From Chthonomonas sp. UBA6659 (GTDB taxonomy: Bacteria; Armatimonadota; Fimbriimonadia; Fimbriimonadales; Fimbriimonadaceae), in contig DKKT01000065.1 of NCBI GenBank assembly GCA_002455425.1, forward strand, positions 1 to 64,000: DNA of 64,000 nucleotides, written 5' to 3'. A program made the position numbers and the translations under genes. The notes under the pieces are model-generated. The model was not told the DNA's origin and made no database searches. It was given only the letters and a program-made list of their open reading frames with translations. Position 1 is the first letter of the stretch. Every line of letters starts with the position of its first letter. Positions 35,934 to 44,284 of this stretch are shown here, piece after piece.

Positions 35934-37792
35934 AGGTCCGTCTCGCCCCAACCACTCGGGACCTCCTGGCCCGCAAGCTTTGTGATGCCCCCGAGGCGGT
36001 GTCGCGCATTCGGAGCGGCGACCGCGTCTATATCGGCTCGAACTGCGCCCAGCCCCTGACCCTGTGCGAGGCGATGGTCGCTCGGGCCCACGAGTTGAGC
36101 GGAGTCGAGATCGTCCACCTCATCACCTTCGGTCCGGCCCCCTATGCCGACCCGGCGCTGGCCCAGAGTTTTCGGCATCTCGCCTTCTTCATCGGTCCGA
36201 ACACGCGCGCCTCGGTCCAAGGCGGCCACGCCGACTACATGCCGATCTTCCTGAGCGAAATCCCGAATCTCTTCTCAAGCGGTCAGATGCCGATCGACGT
36301 CGCGATGGTCAGCGTCTCGCCCCCCGACGAGCACGGATTCTGCTCACTCGGGATCAGCATCGACGTCGGCCTAGCCGCCTGCCGAAACGCGCGTATCGTC
36401 ATCGCCGAGATCAACGAGAACATGCCCCGGACGCTGGGGCAAGGCTTTCTCCATCTTTCCGACATCGATGCGGTCGTGATGACCAAGACCCCGCTCCTTG
36501 AGCATGTCGACGACGCGCCCGATGAGGTGAGCCGCGCGATCGGCCGGCATGTCGCCACCCTCATCGACGATGGCGCGACCCTCCAAACCGGCATCGGCAG
36601 CATCCCCGGGGCCGTACTTGAGGCACTGAGGGATAAGAACGATCTCGGCGTGCACACCGAGATGTTCGGCGACGCCGTCGTCGCCGCCATCCAACGCGGC
36701 AACATCACGTGTCGGAAGAAGTCCCTCCACCCGAACAAGGTCGTTTCGACGTTCTGCTTCGGATCGCACCGCCTCTACCGCTACCTCCACGACAATCCGC
36801 TGTTCGAGTTTGCTCCGACGGAGTACGTCAACGATCCGAACGTGATCGCTCTCAATGTGTCGATGATCGCGATCAACAGCGCGATCGAGGTCGACCTCAC
36901 GGGCCAGGTTGTCGCCGATTCGATCGGCTCGAAACTCTACAGCGGCATCGGGGGTCAAGTCGACTTCATCCGGGGTGCCTCCCGAAGCATCGGCGGGAAG
37001 CCGATCATCGCGCTCCCTTCGACCGCGAAGGGTGGTGCCTTCAGTCGGATCGTCAGCCGCCTTCGACCCGGAGCCGGCGTCGTCACGTCGCGCGGTGACG
37101 TGCACTACATCGTCACCGAGTTCGGGGCCGCCTATCTCCACGGCAAGTGTCTCCGTGAGCGAGCGCTATCCCTGATTCGCATCGCACACCCCGACTTCCG
37201 CGACCAGCTACTCGAGGAAGCCAAAGAACTCGGCCTCGTGCCCAAGGAGCAGCCATCGGTCGAGCACACGTTCCCCGAGGACATGGTCAAGACGATCCAG
37301 ATCGCCTCAGGCGAGACCGTCATCCTTCGTCCGATCCTTCCCACCGACGAGCAGATGCTCAAGAAACACTTCTACTCGCTCAGTCCAGAGACGGTACATC
37401 GGCGGTTTAACCGCATGGTTAGAACGCTCACCAATGGCGCGGTGCGCGATCTCGTCAACGTCGATTACCGACGCCACATGGCGATGGTCGCCGTTCAGCG
37501 CCGGGGTCGGGGTGAGAAGATTCTTGCCACGTCGCGGTACTACCTCGACGACACGACGAACACGGCTGAAATCGCGTTCGCCGTCCTCGACGACTGGCAG
37601 GGCAAGGGGATCGGACGCGCCCTCCTTACCGCGCTCATCGAGCACGCCGCCCGACACCGGGTCGGGTCCTTCGTCGCCTGGGTTCAACCCGATAACTTCC
37701 CGATGCTTCGGCTCCTCCAAAACTGCGGTGTTCCCGCGGAGCAGAAGCTCGTCGACGGCCAATACCGGGTCACGATGAAACTCCAGCCATGA
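35930..37792 (+). CDS. Acetyl-CoA hydrolase/transferase fused to GNAT acetyltransferase
   Basis: 620 residues in two parts. Residues 1-440: class I CoA-transferase (acetyl-CoA hydrolase/4-hydroxybutyrate CoA-transferase family) with SGDRVYIGSNCAQP, VSPPDEHGFCSLG, QTGIGSIPGAV and the catalytic-Glu region IVTEFGAAYLHGK near 395. Residues 460-620: GNAT domain (ILRPILPTDEQMLKKHFYSL; acetyl-CoA loop DDWQGKGIGRALL). It could move CoA between acids and use acetyl-CoA for protein acetylation, as in Pat-type fusions; coupling of the two activities is inference. The GTG start overlaps the BON-like gene stop, and the proline racemase gene overlaps its end (ATGA). Confidence 0.88.
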   Translation: MKVRLAPTTRDLLARKLCDAPEAVSRIRSGDRVYIGSNCAQPLTLCEAMVARAHELSGVEIVHLITFGPAPYADPALAQSFRHLAFFIGPNTRASVQGGHADYMPIFLSEIPNLFSSGQMPIDVAMVSVSPPDEHGFCSLGISIDVGLAACRNARIVIAEINENMPRTLGQGFLHLSDIDAVVMTKTPLLEHVDDAPDEVSRAIGRHVATLIDDGATLQTGIGSIPGAVLEALRDKNDLGVHTEMFGDAVVAAIQRGNITCRKKSLHPNKVVSTFCFGSHRLYRYLHDNPLFEFAPTEYVNDPNVIALNVSMIAINSAIEVDLTGQVVADSIGSKLYSGIGGQVDFIRGASRSIGGKPIIALPSTAKGGAFSRIVSRLRPGAGVVTSRGDVHYIVTEFGAAYLHGKCLRERALSLIRIAHPDFRDQLLEEAKELGLVPKEQPSVEHTFPEDMVKTIQIASGETVILRPILPTDEQMLKKHFYSLSPETVHRRFNRMVRTLTNGAVRDLVNVDYRRHMAMVAVQRRGRGEKILATSRYYLDDTTNTAEIAFAVLDDWQGKGIGRALLTALIEHAARHRVGSFVAWVQPDNFPMLRLLQNCGVPAEQKLVDGQYRVTMKLQP

Positions 37793-38715
37793 TCCGAGTC
37801 ATCGACAGCCACACCGAAGGCGAGCCGACCCGGGTCGTCATCGAAGGCTGGCCTGAACCCGAGGGCCGCACGATGGTCGAGCGGCGGGAATGGATGCGAT
37901 CGCACCAGGATGGGTTGCGTCGACGAGTCGTCCTGGAGCCCCGTGGCCACGAAGCGATCGTCGGAGCGGTGTTGACTCGACCCGAACGAAGGACGAGCCA
38001 TTGCGGCATCGTCTTCTTCAACGATGTCGGATACCTCGGCATGTGCGGTCACGGGCTGATCGGTGTCGTGCGCACCCTCCTCGCTCGGAACGAGCTGCCG
38101 AGTGGTCCTGCTCAGTTCGATACTCCGGCCGGACCGGTCGTGGCGACACCGGGTGAGGATGGCTCGATCACGTTCGAAAACGTACCGGCCCGGTGCGTGG
38201 CGCATCAGGCTGAGGTGCAAGTCGACGGCATTGGAACCCTCGTCGGCGAGATCGGGTACGGCGGGAACTGGTTTTTTTTCGCCGAGTCCCCCGGAGAGCC
38301 CGTGACGTACCCGAACCGGGCACGACTGCTTGCGCTCAGCAAACGCATCCGCGAATCGTTGTGGGAACAGGGAGTCGCCAACGAAGCGGTCCCGATCGAC
38401 CATGTCGAGCTTCTCGGGCCACCGACCCGCCCGGACGCCGATTCGAAGAACTTCGTCCTCTGCCCCGGTGAAGCGTACGATCGCTCGCCTTGCGGCACGG
38501 GCACCTCAGCAAAGCTGGCATGCCTCCATGCCGCAGGCAAGCTCGCTGTCGGCGAGCGTTGGGGACAGGAAAGCATCACCGGGTCGCTATTCGAGGGTCG
38601 GTTGATCGAGCGACAGGGGACCCTGGTCCCGACGATACGCGGCCGAGCCTGGATTACGGCTGAGTCGACGCTGCGATTCGAGCCCGACGATCCGTTTGCC
38701 GACGGGATCGTCTGA
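37789..38715 (+). CDS. Proline racemase family protein (probable 4-hydroxyproline 2-epimerase)
   Basis: 308 residues. Both catalytic cysteines of the racemase/epimerase pair are present: MCGHGLIGV near residue 85 and SPCGTGTSAK near 230. The family includes proline racemase, 4-hydroxyproline 2-epimerase (two Cys) and trans-3-hydroxyproline dehydratase (Thr replaces the second Cys), so the dehydratase is excluded. The start IDSHTEGEPTRVV is typical of the hydroxyproline epimerases. It overlaps the CoA-transferase gene by 4 nt. No hydroxyproline dehydrogenase or deaminase genes are adjacent, so the pathway is not confirmed. Confidence 0.85.
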   Translation: MIRVIDSHTEGEPTRVVIEGWPEPEGRTMVERREWMRSHQDGLRRRVVLEPRGHEAIVGAVLTRPERRTSHCGIVFFNDVGYLGMCGHGLIGVVRTLLARNELPSGPAQFDTPAGPVVATPGEDGSITFENVPARCVAHQAEVQVDGIGTLVGEIGYGGNWFFFAESPGEPVTYPNRARLLALSKRIRESLWEQGVANEAVPIDHVELLGPPTRPDADSKNFVLCPGEAYDRSPCGTGTSAKLACLHAAGKLAVGERWGQESITGSLFEGRLIERQGTLVPTIRGRAWITAESTLRFEPDDPFADGIV

Positions 38716-38716
38716 G

Positions 38717-39190
38717 CTACCAGGTTCCGGCCATCTTCTCGCCGAGCACGTGACTGAGTTGCTCAAGGTGGTAGAGATCGTGGGCCGCCAGGTCCTCAGC
38801 GGCTTCTCGAATCGAGACCGTGCCGTACAGGGGATGGACATAGCTCTTCTTGAAGTCGTCTGCATCAAGTCCCTGGAGCCAGCCCACCATGATCGCGCGG
38901 TCCTCTCGGATGCGCTTCAGCATCTCAGCCGGGTCCGACTCGTGGTACCGATGGCTCGCGGCCAATTCGTCCGGGTCGAATGCGATCACGGCCCCGCCGT
39001 TGGTTTCGAACGCCGTCTGCATCCTCGACAGGTAGATCGGCTCATAGTCGGCGATGTGGGCAAGAACCTCGCGAGCGGAGAACCGCTCCGGGTCCGGTCG
39101 CTCGTCCCAACGGCTTGCCGGGATCAACGCGACCATCCGCTCCAGGATGTCGGGGGTCTTGAGCAGTGCCTCGAGGAACGTCGGGTCCAT
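38717..39190 (-). CDS. DinB family protein
   Basis: 157 residues. Four-helix DinB/YfiT-like fold: LLKTPDILERMVALIP, FSAREVLAHIADYEPIYLSR with a metal His, and a C-terminal AAEDLAAHDLYHLEQL supplying two further His ligands, consistent with a metal-binding three-His site. Some members are bacillithiol- or mycothiol-dependent transferases; the role here is unknown. The ATG at 39190 gives the family start MDPTFLEALLKTP and is preceded 6 nt upstream by TATCCT. Convergent with the proline racemase gene, 1 nt apart. Confidence 0.82.
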   Translation of the reverse strand: MDPTFLEALLKTPDILERMVALIPASRWDERPDPERFSAREVLAHIADYEPIYLSRMQTAFETNGGAVIAFDPDELAASHRYHESDPAEMLKRIREDRAIMVGWLQGLDADDFKKSYVHPLYGTVSIREAAEDLAAHDLYHLEQLSHVLGEKMAGTW

Positions 39191-39196
39191 ACCCCG

Positions 39197-39202
39197 AGGA
39201 TA
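39197..39202 (-). promoter_or_regulatory. -10-like TATCCT, leaderless promoter of DinB gene
   Basis: Minus-strand TATCCT, spacer CGGGGT (6 nt), ATG at 39190. Confidence 0.6.
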
Positions 39203-39208
39203 CACCGT

Positions 39209-40342
39209 CTAGCGGGCTGTGGCGCGCAGCGTCGCCCGCGTGATCTTAGCCGCCCGTTCCCAGGTGAACCTTTCGGCACGAACGGGACCCGCTTCCTGCA
39301 TCGACTGAACGAGTCCCGGGTCCGAGGTGACTTCGCCGATCGCGGCGGCGATCGAGGAGGGACTCGTGGGGTCAAAGTACCTGGCCGCGGCACCGCCGAC
39401 CTCTTCCATGGCCGGTCGAGCGGACGCGAGGACCGGCGCCCCGGCCAGCATCGCCTCGAGGATCGGCATGCCGAATCCCTCGTACAGCGACGGAAACACG
39501 AACGCTTCCGTTCGGGCAAGGAGTCGGGCGAGGTCGGCATCTTCGACATAGCCGAGGAAAACGATTCGATCGGCTATCCCCAGCCGCTGAACTTGGGTGA
39601 AAATCACCGATTCCTTCCAACCGCGCCCTCCGGCGATGGCAAGACCAAGGCCTGGATCGGCCAGCAAAGGCATGGCTTCGATCAGCCGATCGAGGTTCTT
39701 GCGGGGTTCAAGGGTCCCGATCGCGAGGAGAAACCTCTCCCACGGCAACCCGAGGGCGTGGAGATCTTGGTCGGAGACCGACGCAGGGTCCACTCGAGCT
39801 ACGACGTTTCCGGGTCCCAGACCCGAAACCACGATCCGATCCGGACTGGTCCCATACGTGGCCACGATGTCCGCCCTCGTCGCCTCGCTGTTCGTCAACA
39901 CCCGGCTTGAACGCGTGCAGGCATACTTCAACGCCCACTTCAGGTACAGCGCCTGCTTCCAGCCGAACAGTTCGGGATACTTGACCGCGATGAGGTCGTG
40001 AACGAACGGCACCCGCGGCAAGGATCGACCGAGCGGCAGCATGTGGGTCGTCGAGAACCACACGTCGATGCCGAGCGACCTCGCCACCCGTGGCGCCCGT
40101 AAAGCCTCCCAGAGGGCGCGTTTCTCCCGCTGCTCGGGCACGATCGGGTGGAGCGTCACTTGCGGTAGCCGGTCCCATCCCTCACTGCCGGCGTAGCCCT
40201 CGTGTAGGAAGAGGTGGTACCGCTCGTCCGGCTCAGCGCTCCGCACCAGCGCGTCGACCAGCTGGCGCGCCACCCGGGAGATGCCCGCGTTCCGAAAGCT
40301 CGCCTCACTGCGCATGAAGGAAGCGCTGATGCCGATGTTCAC
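39209..40342 (-). CDS. Glycosyltransferase family 4 protein
   Basis: 377 residues, GT-B fold. N-terminal acceptor half has GISRVARQLVDAL and FVHDLIAVKYPELFGW; the C-terminal donor half has FLLAIGTLEPRKNLDRLIEA near residue 205, VFLGYVEDADLARLLA near 275 and the nucleotide-sugar motif PSLYEGFGMPILEAMLAG (E-x7-E) near 298. Such enzymes transfer a sugar from a nucleotide donor to a growing glycan, usually at the membrane face. The start is GTG at 40342 with CACAAT 8 nt upstream. No other polysaccharide genes lie next to it. Confidence 0.92.
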   Translation of the reverse strand: MNIGISASFMRSEASFRNAGISRVARQLVDALVRSAEPDERYHLFLHEGYAGSEGWDRLPQVTLHPIVPEQREKRALWEALRAPRVARSLGIDVWFSTTHMLPLGRSLPRVPFVHDLIAVKYPELFGWKQALYLKWALKYACTRSSRVLTNSEATRADIVATYGTSPDRIVVSGLGPGNVVARVDPASVSDQDLHALGLPWERFLLAIGTLEPRKNLDRLIEAMPLLADPGLGLAIAGGRGWKESVIFTQVQRLGIADRIVFLGYVEDADLARLLARTEAFVFPSLYEGFGMPILEAMLAGAPVLASARPAMEEVGGAAARYFDPTSPSSIAAAIGEVTSDPGLVQSMQEAGPVRAERFTWERAAKITRATLRATAR

Positions 40343-40350
40343 CGTCGGGC

Positions 40351-40356
40351 ATTGTG
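40351..40356 (-). promoter_or_regulatory. -10-like CACAAT, leaderless promoter of glycosyltransferase gene
   Basis: Minus-strand CACAAT, 8-nt spacer, GTG at 40342; divergent from the nuoD promoter 40 bp away. Confidence 0.45.
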
Positions 40357-40394
40357 GCCCATCCCGCGCAAAGGCCTGCCGCCAAAGGTTCGCG

Positions 40395-40400
40395 TATACT
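40395..40400 (+). promoter_or_regulatory. -10-like TATACT, leaderless promoter of nuoD
   Basis: TATACT, 7-nt spacer, ATG at 40408. Confidence 0.6.
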
Positions 40401-40407
40401 TCTTCCG

Positions 40408-41625
40408 ATGTCCGATCTGTCCTTCATGCCATCCACCGAGACCATCTTCGAGCGCAAAGGCGAGAACACGATGGTCGTCAATATGGGCCCCCAGCACCCC
40501 TCGACCCACGGCGTGCTTCGGGTCGTGTGCGAGCTCGATGGTGAGACGATCGTTCAGGCCAAATGCCAAATCGGCTACCTCCACACCGGCATGGAGAAAG
40601 AAGCCGAGTACCAGCAATATCACAAGTGCGTCGTCATGACGGACCGGATGGACTACCTCAACGCAAACGGCAACAACCTCGCCCACGCGCTGGCGGTCGA
40701 GAAGCTGCTCGGTTGCGAAATCCCGCGCCGGGGATCCTATCTTCGCGTGATCCTCGCCGAACTCAGCCGGATCGCGAGCCACTGTGTCTGGCTGGGCACC
40801 CACGCCCTCGACCTTGGGGCGATGACGCCGTTCTTCTACATCATGCAGCAGCGCGAGATGATCCTCGACCTGTTCGAGATGTTCTCGGGTGTCCGCATGA
40901 TGCCGTCGTGGATCGTGCCGGGCGGACTTCGGGGCGACATGCCGGACGGATTCGAGTTGCGCCTCCGAGACTTCCTCCGGGAGTTCCCGAAAGAGCTCGA
41001 CGTCGTCGAAACGATGCTTGTCGAGAACCCGATCTGGATGGAGCGCACCCAGAACATCGGAATCCTGACGGCTCAAGAGACGCTCGAACTGGGCTGCAGC
41101 GGCCCCATCGCCCGGGCGAGCGGCGTCGCATGGGACCTTCGCAAGAGCAATCCTTACTCCTGCTATGAGGAGTTCGATTTCCAGATCCCGGTCGGTGCGA
41201 TGGGCGATGTCTACGACCGCTTCCTCGTCCGGCTCGCCGAAATGAAGGAGTCGGTCAAGATCATCACCCAGGCGATCGACGGGCTCCCCGAAGGGCCCTA
41301 CAACACGGAAGACCGGAAGATCGCGCCGCCTCCCCGAGCCGAGATCGACAGCTCGATGGAGTCGCTGATCCACCACTTCAAGCTCTATACGGAGGGCTAC
41401 CACCCACCTGTGGGCGAAGCGTATGCCGGGATCGAGGGTTCCAAGGGCGAACTTGGGTTCTACATCATCAGCGACGGATCAAACAAACCGTATCGATGGC
41501 ACGAGCGACCGTCCTCGTTCATGAACCTCAAGTCGCTCGAGGTCTTGGCTGAAGGGCGACTGATCGCCGACTTGATCGCGATCATCGGCTCGATCGACAT
41601 CGTTCTCGGAGAGATCGATCGCTAG
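40408..41625 (+). CDS. nuoD: NADH-quinone oxidoreductase subunit D
   Basis: 405 residues. The 49-kDa subunit of complex I: VNMGPQHPSTHGVLRVV near residue 24, IGYLHTGMEK near 54, PYSCYEEFDF, and YKLYTEGY-type region HHFKLYTEGYHPPVGE with the C-terminal GSIDIVLGEIDR. It forms part of the quinone-binding cavity with NuoB. It stands alone: no nuoA-C or nuoE-N gene lies in the window. The ATG at 40408 is preferred over an upstream in-frame start because TATACT ends 7 nt before it. The downstream Nudix frame begins in the +1 register over the stop codon. Confidence 0.97.
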   Translation: MSDLSFMPSTETIFERKGENTMVVNMGPQHPSTHGVLRVVCELDGETIVQAKCQIGYLHTGMEKEAEYQQYHKCVVMTDRMDYLNANGNNLAHALAVEKLLGCEIPRRGSYLRVILAELSRIASHCVWLGTHALDLGAMTPFFYIMQQREMILDLFEMFSGVRMMPSWIVPGGLRGDMPDGFELRLRDFLREFPKELDVVETMLVENPIWMERTQNIGILTAQETLELGCSGPIARASGVAWDLRKSNPYSCYEEFDFQIPVGAMGDVYDRFLVRLAEMKESVKIITQAIDGLPEGPYNTEDRKIAPPPRAEIDSSMESLIHHFKLYTEGYHPPVGEAYAGIEGSKGELGFYIISDGSNKPYRWHERPSSFMNLKSLEVLAEGRLIADLIAIIGSIDIVLGEIDR

Positions 41626-41707
41626 AAGAAGCAAGACTTATCGGATCGCGGCCTACGCCCTGATCGGTTCACCGGACCAAATTCTCCTGTGCCGGATCGC
41701 TGCCCCG

Positions 41708-42061
41708 GTGGCGCCGCGTAGCCGACGGCAATGGACCCTGCCCGGCGGCGGGATCGACTTCGGCGAGCCGATCGAACACGGGATGATGCGCGAGGTCCTT
41801 GAAGAGACCGGTCTGGCGGTTGAACCGCGCGACGTTGCCTTCGTCGATGACTGGATCTACCACACCCCTTACTCCAGCTGTCACAACATCCGAATCGTCT
41901 ACTGGGCGAAGGTGATCGGCGGAACCCTGCGCGACGAAGTGGATGGTTCGACGGATCGGTGCAAGTACTTCAGGCTCGCTCGCGCCGCACAGATCGATTT
42001 GGTCGACCTGGCCCAGTTGGGCGTCGATGCCGTCCGGAGTCGATCGTCGGGATTCCACTAG
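41708..42061 (+). CDS. Nudix hydrolase, 5' end without canonical start codon
   Basis: Nudix box intact: GGIDFGEPIEHGMMREVLEE followed by TGL (G-x5-E-x7-REVxEExG). The first in-frame canonical start is GTG at 41708, but the Nudix first strand is already encoded upstream in the same frame (TYRIAAYALIGSPDQILLCR, 41636-41695). That frame is open back to 41576 and holds no ATG, GTG or TTG. It lies +1 relative to nuoD and crosses the nuoD stop. Options: a non-canonical start (ATC or CTG), a +1 frameshift from nuoD, or a sequence error. Nudix enzymes hydrolyse nucleoside-diphosphate-linked compounds; the substrate here is unknown. Confidence 0.8.
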   Translation: MAPRSRRQWTLPGGGIDFGEPIEHGMMREVLEETGLAVEPRDVAFVDDWIYHTPYSSCHNIRIVYWAKVIGGTLRDEVDGSTDRCKYFRLARAAQIDLVDLAQLGVDAVRSRSSGFH

Positions 42062-42192
42062 GACTTTTCACGATTTGTCCGGACCCGGGAACCGATCCTA
42101 AGGACCGGGTGTTGAATCCGGTCGTAAGCACTTCGCCAGAACATGGTTCGGCAGAAGTGAAGCAAAGACGAGGAATCCCTGAACGATCGGGT

Positions 42193-42235
42193 CACCACAC
42201 CTCCCTCCTTCCGAAAGTGGTGGCCCTATTTTTTT
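42193..42235 (+). terminator. Rho-independent-like terminator after nuoD-Nudix
   Basis: CACCAC (42193-42198) pairs with GTGGTG (42217-42222), followed by a run of seven T (42229-42235). An additional ACCCGG/CCGGGT pair lies upstream (42084-42111). Confidence 0.5.
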
Positions 42236-42246
42236 GCCGGGTCGGC

Positions 42247-42252
42247 GATAAT
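42247..42252 (+). promoter_or_regulatory. -10-like GATAAT, leaderless promoter of creatininase-like gene
   Basis: GATAAT, spacer GCACCC (6 nt), ATG at 42259. Confidence 0.65.
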
Positions 42253-42258
42253 GCACCC

Positions 42259-43011
42259 ATGAAGCTCGCCCACGCGACCTGGCCCGACGTCGAGGCGCTT
42301 CCCCGAGACGTCGTCGTCCTGATCCCTACCGGCTCTCTGGAGCAACACGGTCCCCACCTCCCCCTCTTCACCGACTCACTGCTCGTCACCGCGGTCGCCG
42401 AGGCGGTCGAAGCGCGGATTCCCGGCCAAGTGCTGCTCACACCGACCCTCTGGCTGGGAGCCTCCGGGCATCATCTCGCCTTCGCCGGAACACTGTCGGC
42501 TTCGTTTCCTGGCTATCAGTCGAACCTAGAGGACGTCGTCGAGTCGCTGCGGCGGCACGGCTTCACCAAGTTCTTCGTCGTCAACGGGCACGGCGGCAAT
42601 ACCGAGCCCAACGGCGTGGCGCTACGGACCCTCAAGGAACGCCACCCTGAGTTGGTCATCGGACATGCAGGCTACTTCGAGTTTGCCGCAGATACGGCCG
42701 CCCGAGTGATGGAAGGGCCGCTCAAGCACATCCGCCATGCCTGCGAGGCTGAAGCGAGCCTCGCCCTTCATGTCTTTCCGGAGCTGGTTCGCACCGATAA
42801 GCTCCGCGACGACGGGCTCATTCCAGAGCCCTCGGCCAAAGGGATGATCTTCACGTTCGACGAGATGACCGAACAAGGCTCCCTCGGCTACGCCACGTTG
42901 GCCACCGCCGAGAAAGGCCGCCAGATCTTCGAGGCGGCCGTGGACGGCGTGACCGCACAGATCGAAGCGCTCGCCTCCGGAATTGTGCTGAAAGGGCTTC
43001 CGCCGAGTTGA
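42259..43011 (+). CDS. Creatininase family protein
   Basis: 250 residues. Metal-binding motifs of the creatininase/MftE family: PTGSLEQHGPHLPLFTD (Glu and His near residue 28, Asp near 38), FFVVNGHGGNTEPNG (His near 115) and a Glu in HACEAEASLAL near 166. Members are amidohydrolases such as creatinine amidohydrolase, or MftE peptidases and FAPy deformylases; neighbours give no hint of which. The upstream frame extending to 41959 belongs to the Nudix 3' end and is not part of this protein; the ATG is fixed by GATAAT 6 nt upstream. Confidence 0.88.
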   Translation: MKLAHATWPDVEALPRDVVVLIPTGSLEQHGPHLPLFTDSLLVTAVAEAVEARIPGQVLLTPTLWLGASGHHLAFAGTLSASFPGYQSNLEDVVESLRRHGFTKFFVVNGHGGNTEPNGVALRTLKERHPELVIGHAGYFEFAADTAARVMEGPLKHIRHACEAEASLALHVFPELVRTDKLRDDGLIPEPSAKGMIFTFDEMTEQGSLGYATLATAEKGRQIFEAAVDGVTAQIEALASGIVLKGLPPS

Positions 43012-43029
43012 ATGACTCGGGAGTCGTAG

Positions 43030-43035
43030 TACCCT
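43030..43035 (+). promoter_or_regulatory. -10-like TACCCT, leaderless promoter of PhyH gene
   Basis: TACCCT, 7-nt spacer, ATG at 43043. Confidence 0.5.
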
Positions 43036-43042
43036 GAAAGAC

Positions 43043-43954
43043 ATGGTGCGCACGCTTCCTCGCATGACGTCCTGTGGCGAGCCGATCGACCCGTCGCCGG
43101 ACGCCTTCGGCTTCCTCCGCGACTCCCGAGACGCCGTCGGCGATTTCGCCGAACTTAGACAGCGGATGGACGAAGACGGCTACCTGTTTCTACCCGGGTT
43201 CTTGAACAGGAACGACGTCGCACGGGTCCGGGCCGAGATCTGCCAGACGCTTGCCGGGGAAGGCCTTTTGGATCCGGGCACTCCGGTAGAGCAGGCGATC
43301 GCACGACCCGGGGTCCGCATCGCGTTTCGCCCGGACATCGCGAACGCCTCGACATCGCTGAAGGAGATCATCTACGGCCCCGCGATGATGGCGCTCTACG
43401 ACGGGCTTTTCGAGGAGCCCTCGGCCCATTACGACTACACTTGGATGCGGGTGGTCGCGCCTGGGCTCGGCACTCAGCCCCACTGCGATATCGTCTACAT
43501 GGGCCGGGGAACATCCCGTCTCTACACGGCCTGGGTTCCGTTCGGCGACATTCCCATCGAGGTCGGCGGGCTCATCGTGCTCGAAGGCTCCCACCGGCTC
43601 CGCCATCTCAAAGAGACTTACGGCCGACTTGACGTCGACTCCCACTGCGAGAATGCCGAAGGCATCAGCGCAATGGAGCGGGCCGGGTTCCTCGCCTCGG
43701 GTGCGGTGGCCGGCGACCCTGCCGGTCTCCGGGCACGCTTGGGTGGCCGCTGGCTCACCGCCGACTTCCAAGTGGGCGACCTGCTCACATTCGAGATGTT
43801 CTTGGTCCACGGAAGCCTCGATAATGGTAGCGATCAGATTCGGCTCTCGACCGACTCGCGCTATCAGCGCGCTTCGGATCCGTTCGACGAGCGATGGGTC
43901 GGCGAGCATCCGATCGGCCATGGCGAGGAGGCCAAGCGCGCTCTGATCTGCTGA
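43043..43954 (+). CDS. Phytanoyl-CoA dioxygenase (PhyH) family protein
   Basis: 303 residues. Non-heme iron/2-oxoglutarate oxygenase of the PhyH family: FLNRNDVARVRAEI near residue 55, the HxD iron motif in GTQPHCDIVYM near 150, and the distal His in MFLVHGSLDNGS near 255, with an Arg a few residues later (DQIRLSTDSRYQR) that typically binds 2-oxoglutarate. It hydroxylates an unactivated carbon of an unknown substrate. Two small paralogous genes follow closely (12 nt, then overlapping), probably in one transcript. Confidence 0.88.
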   Translation: MVRTLPRMTSCGEPIDPSPDAFGFLRDSRDAVGDFAELRQRMDEDGYLFLPGFLNRNDVARVRAEICQTLAGEGLLDPGTPVEQAIARPGVRIAFRPDIANASTSLKEIIYGPAMMALYDGLFEEPSAHYDYTWMRVVAPGLGTQPHCDIVYMGRGTSRLYTAWVPFGDIPIEVGGLIVLEGSHRLRHLKETYGRLDVDSHCENAEGISAMERAGFLASGAVAGDPAGLRARLGGRWLTADFQVGDLLTFEMFLVHGSLDNGSDQIRLSTDSRYQRASDPFDERWVGEHPIGHGEEAKRALIC

Positions 43955-43966
43955 ACGCGCCGAATT

Positions 43967-44284
43967 ATGCCCTCGCTCACGATCTCCCGCCGCGATGCCG
44001 ATGACGTCAAGACGCGGCACATCTACGTCAAGGTGGACGGTAAGACCGTCGGCGCCATCGGCTACGGCGAAACGTTGCACGTGCTCCTCGAAGCCGGCTC
44101 GCACGTCATCGTGTTCGACAACACGTGGGCCTGGAAGAAGTTCGAGGTCGAGGTCCGTGAGGATGAGGCGCTCCGAGCTTCTGTGGCCTGCCTCAAGGCC
44201 GGCCTCTTCGCGCTCGCAGCCGCGATCCTCTCCACCGCGCCGATGAAACTACGCGTCGATCTCGCAAAGGCGGAGTCGGCCTGA
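43967..44284 (+). CDS. Small beta-sandwich-like protein, paralogue 1
   Basis: 105 residues, family not named with confidence. Central segment RHIYVKVDGKTVGAIGYGET then PGSHVIVFDNTWAWKK-type strands (here EAGSHVIVFDNTWAWKKFEV) is shared with the next gene, indicating tandem duplication. The pattern of short strands with a VDGK turn resembles PEGA/DUF2846-like domains that decorate surface proteins. The C-terminus (GLFALAAAILSTA) is hydrophobic. It starts 12 nt after the PhyH stop and its own stop overlaps the next start (TGATG). Confidence 0.65.
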   Translation: MPSLTISRRDADDVKTRHIYVKVDGKTVGAIGYGETLHVLLEAGSHVIVFDNTWAWKKFEVEVREDEALRASVACLKAGLFALAAAILSTAPMKLRVDLAKAESA

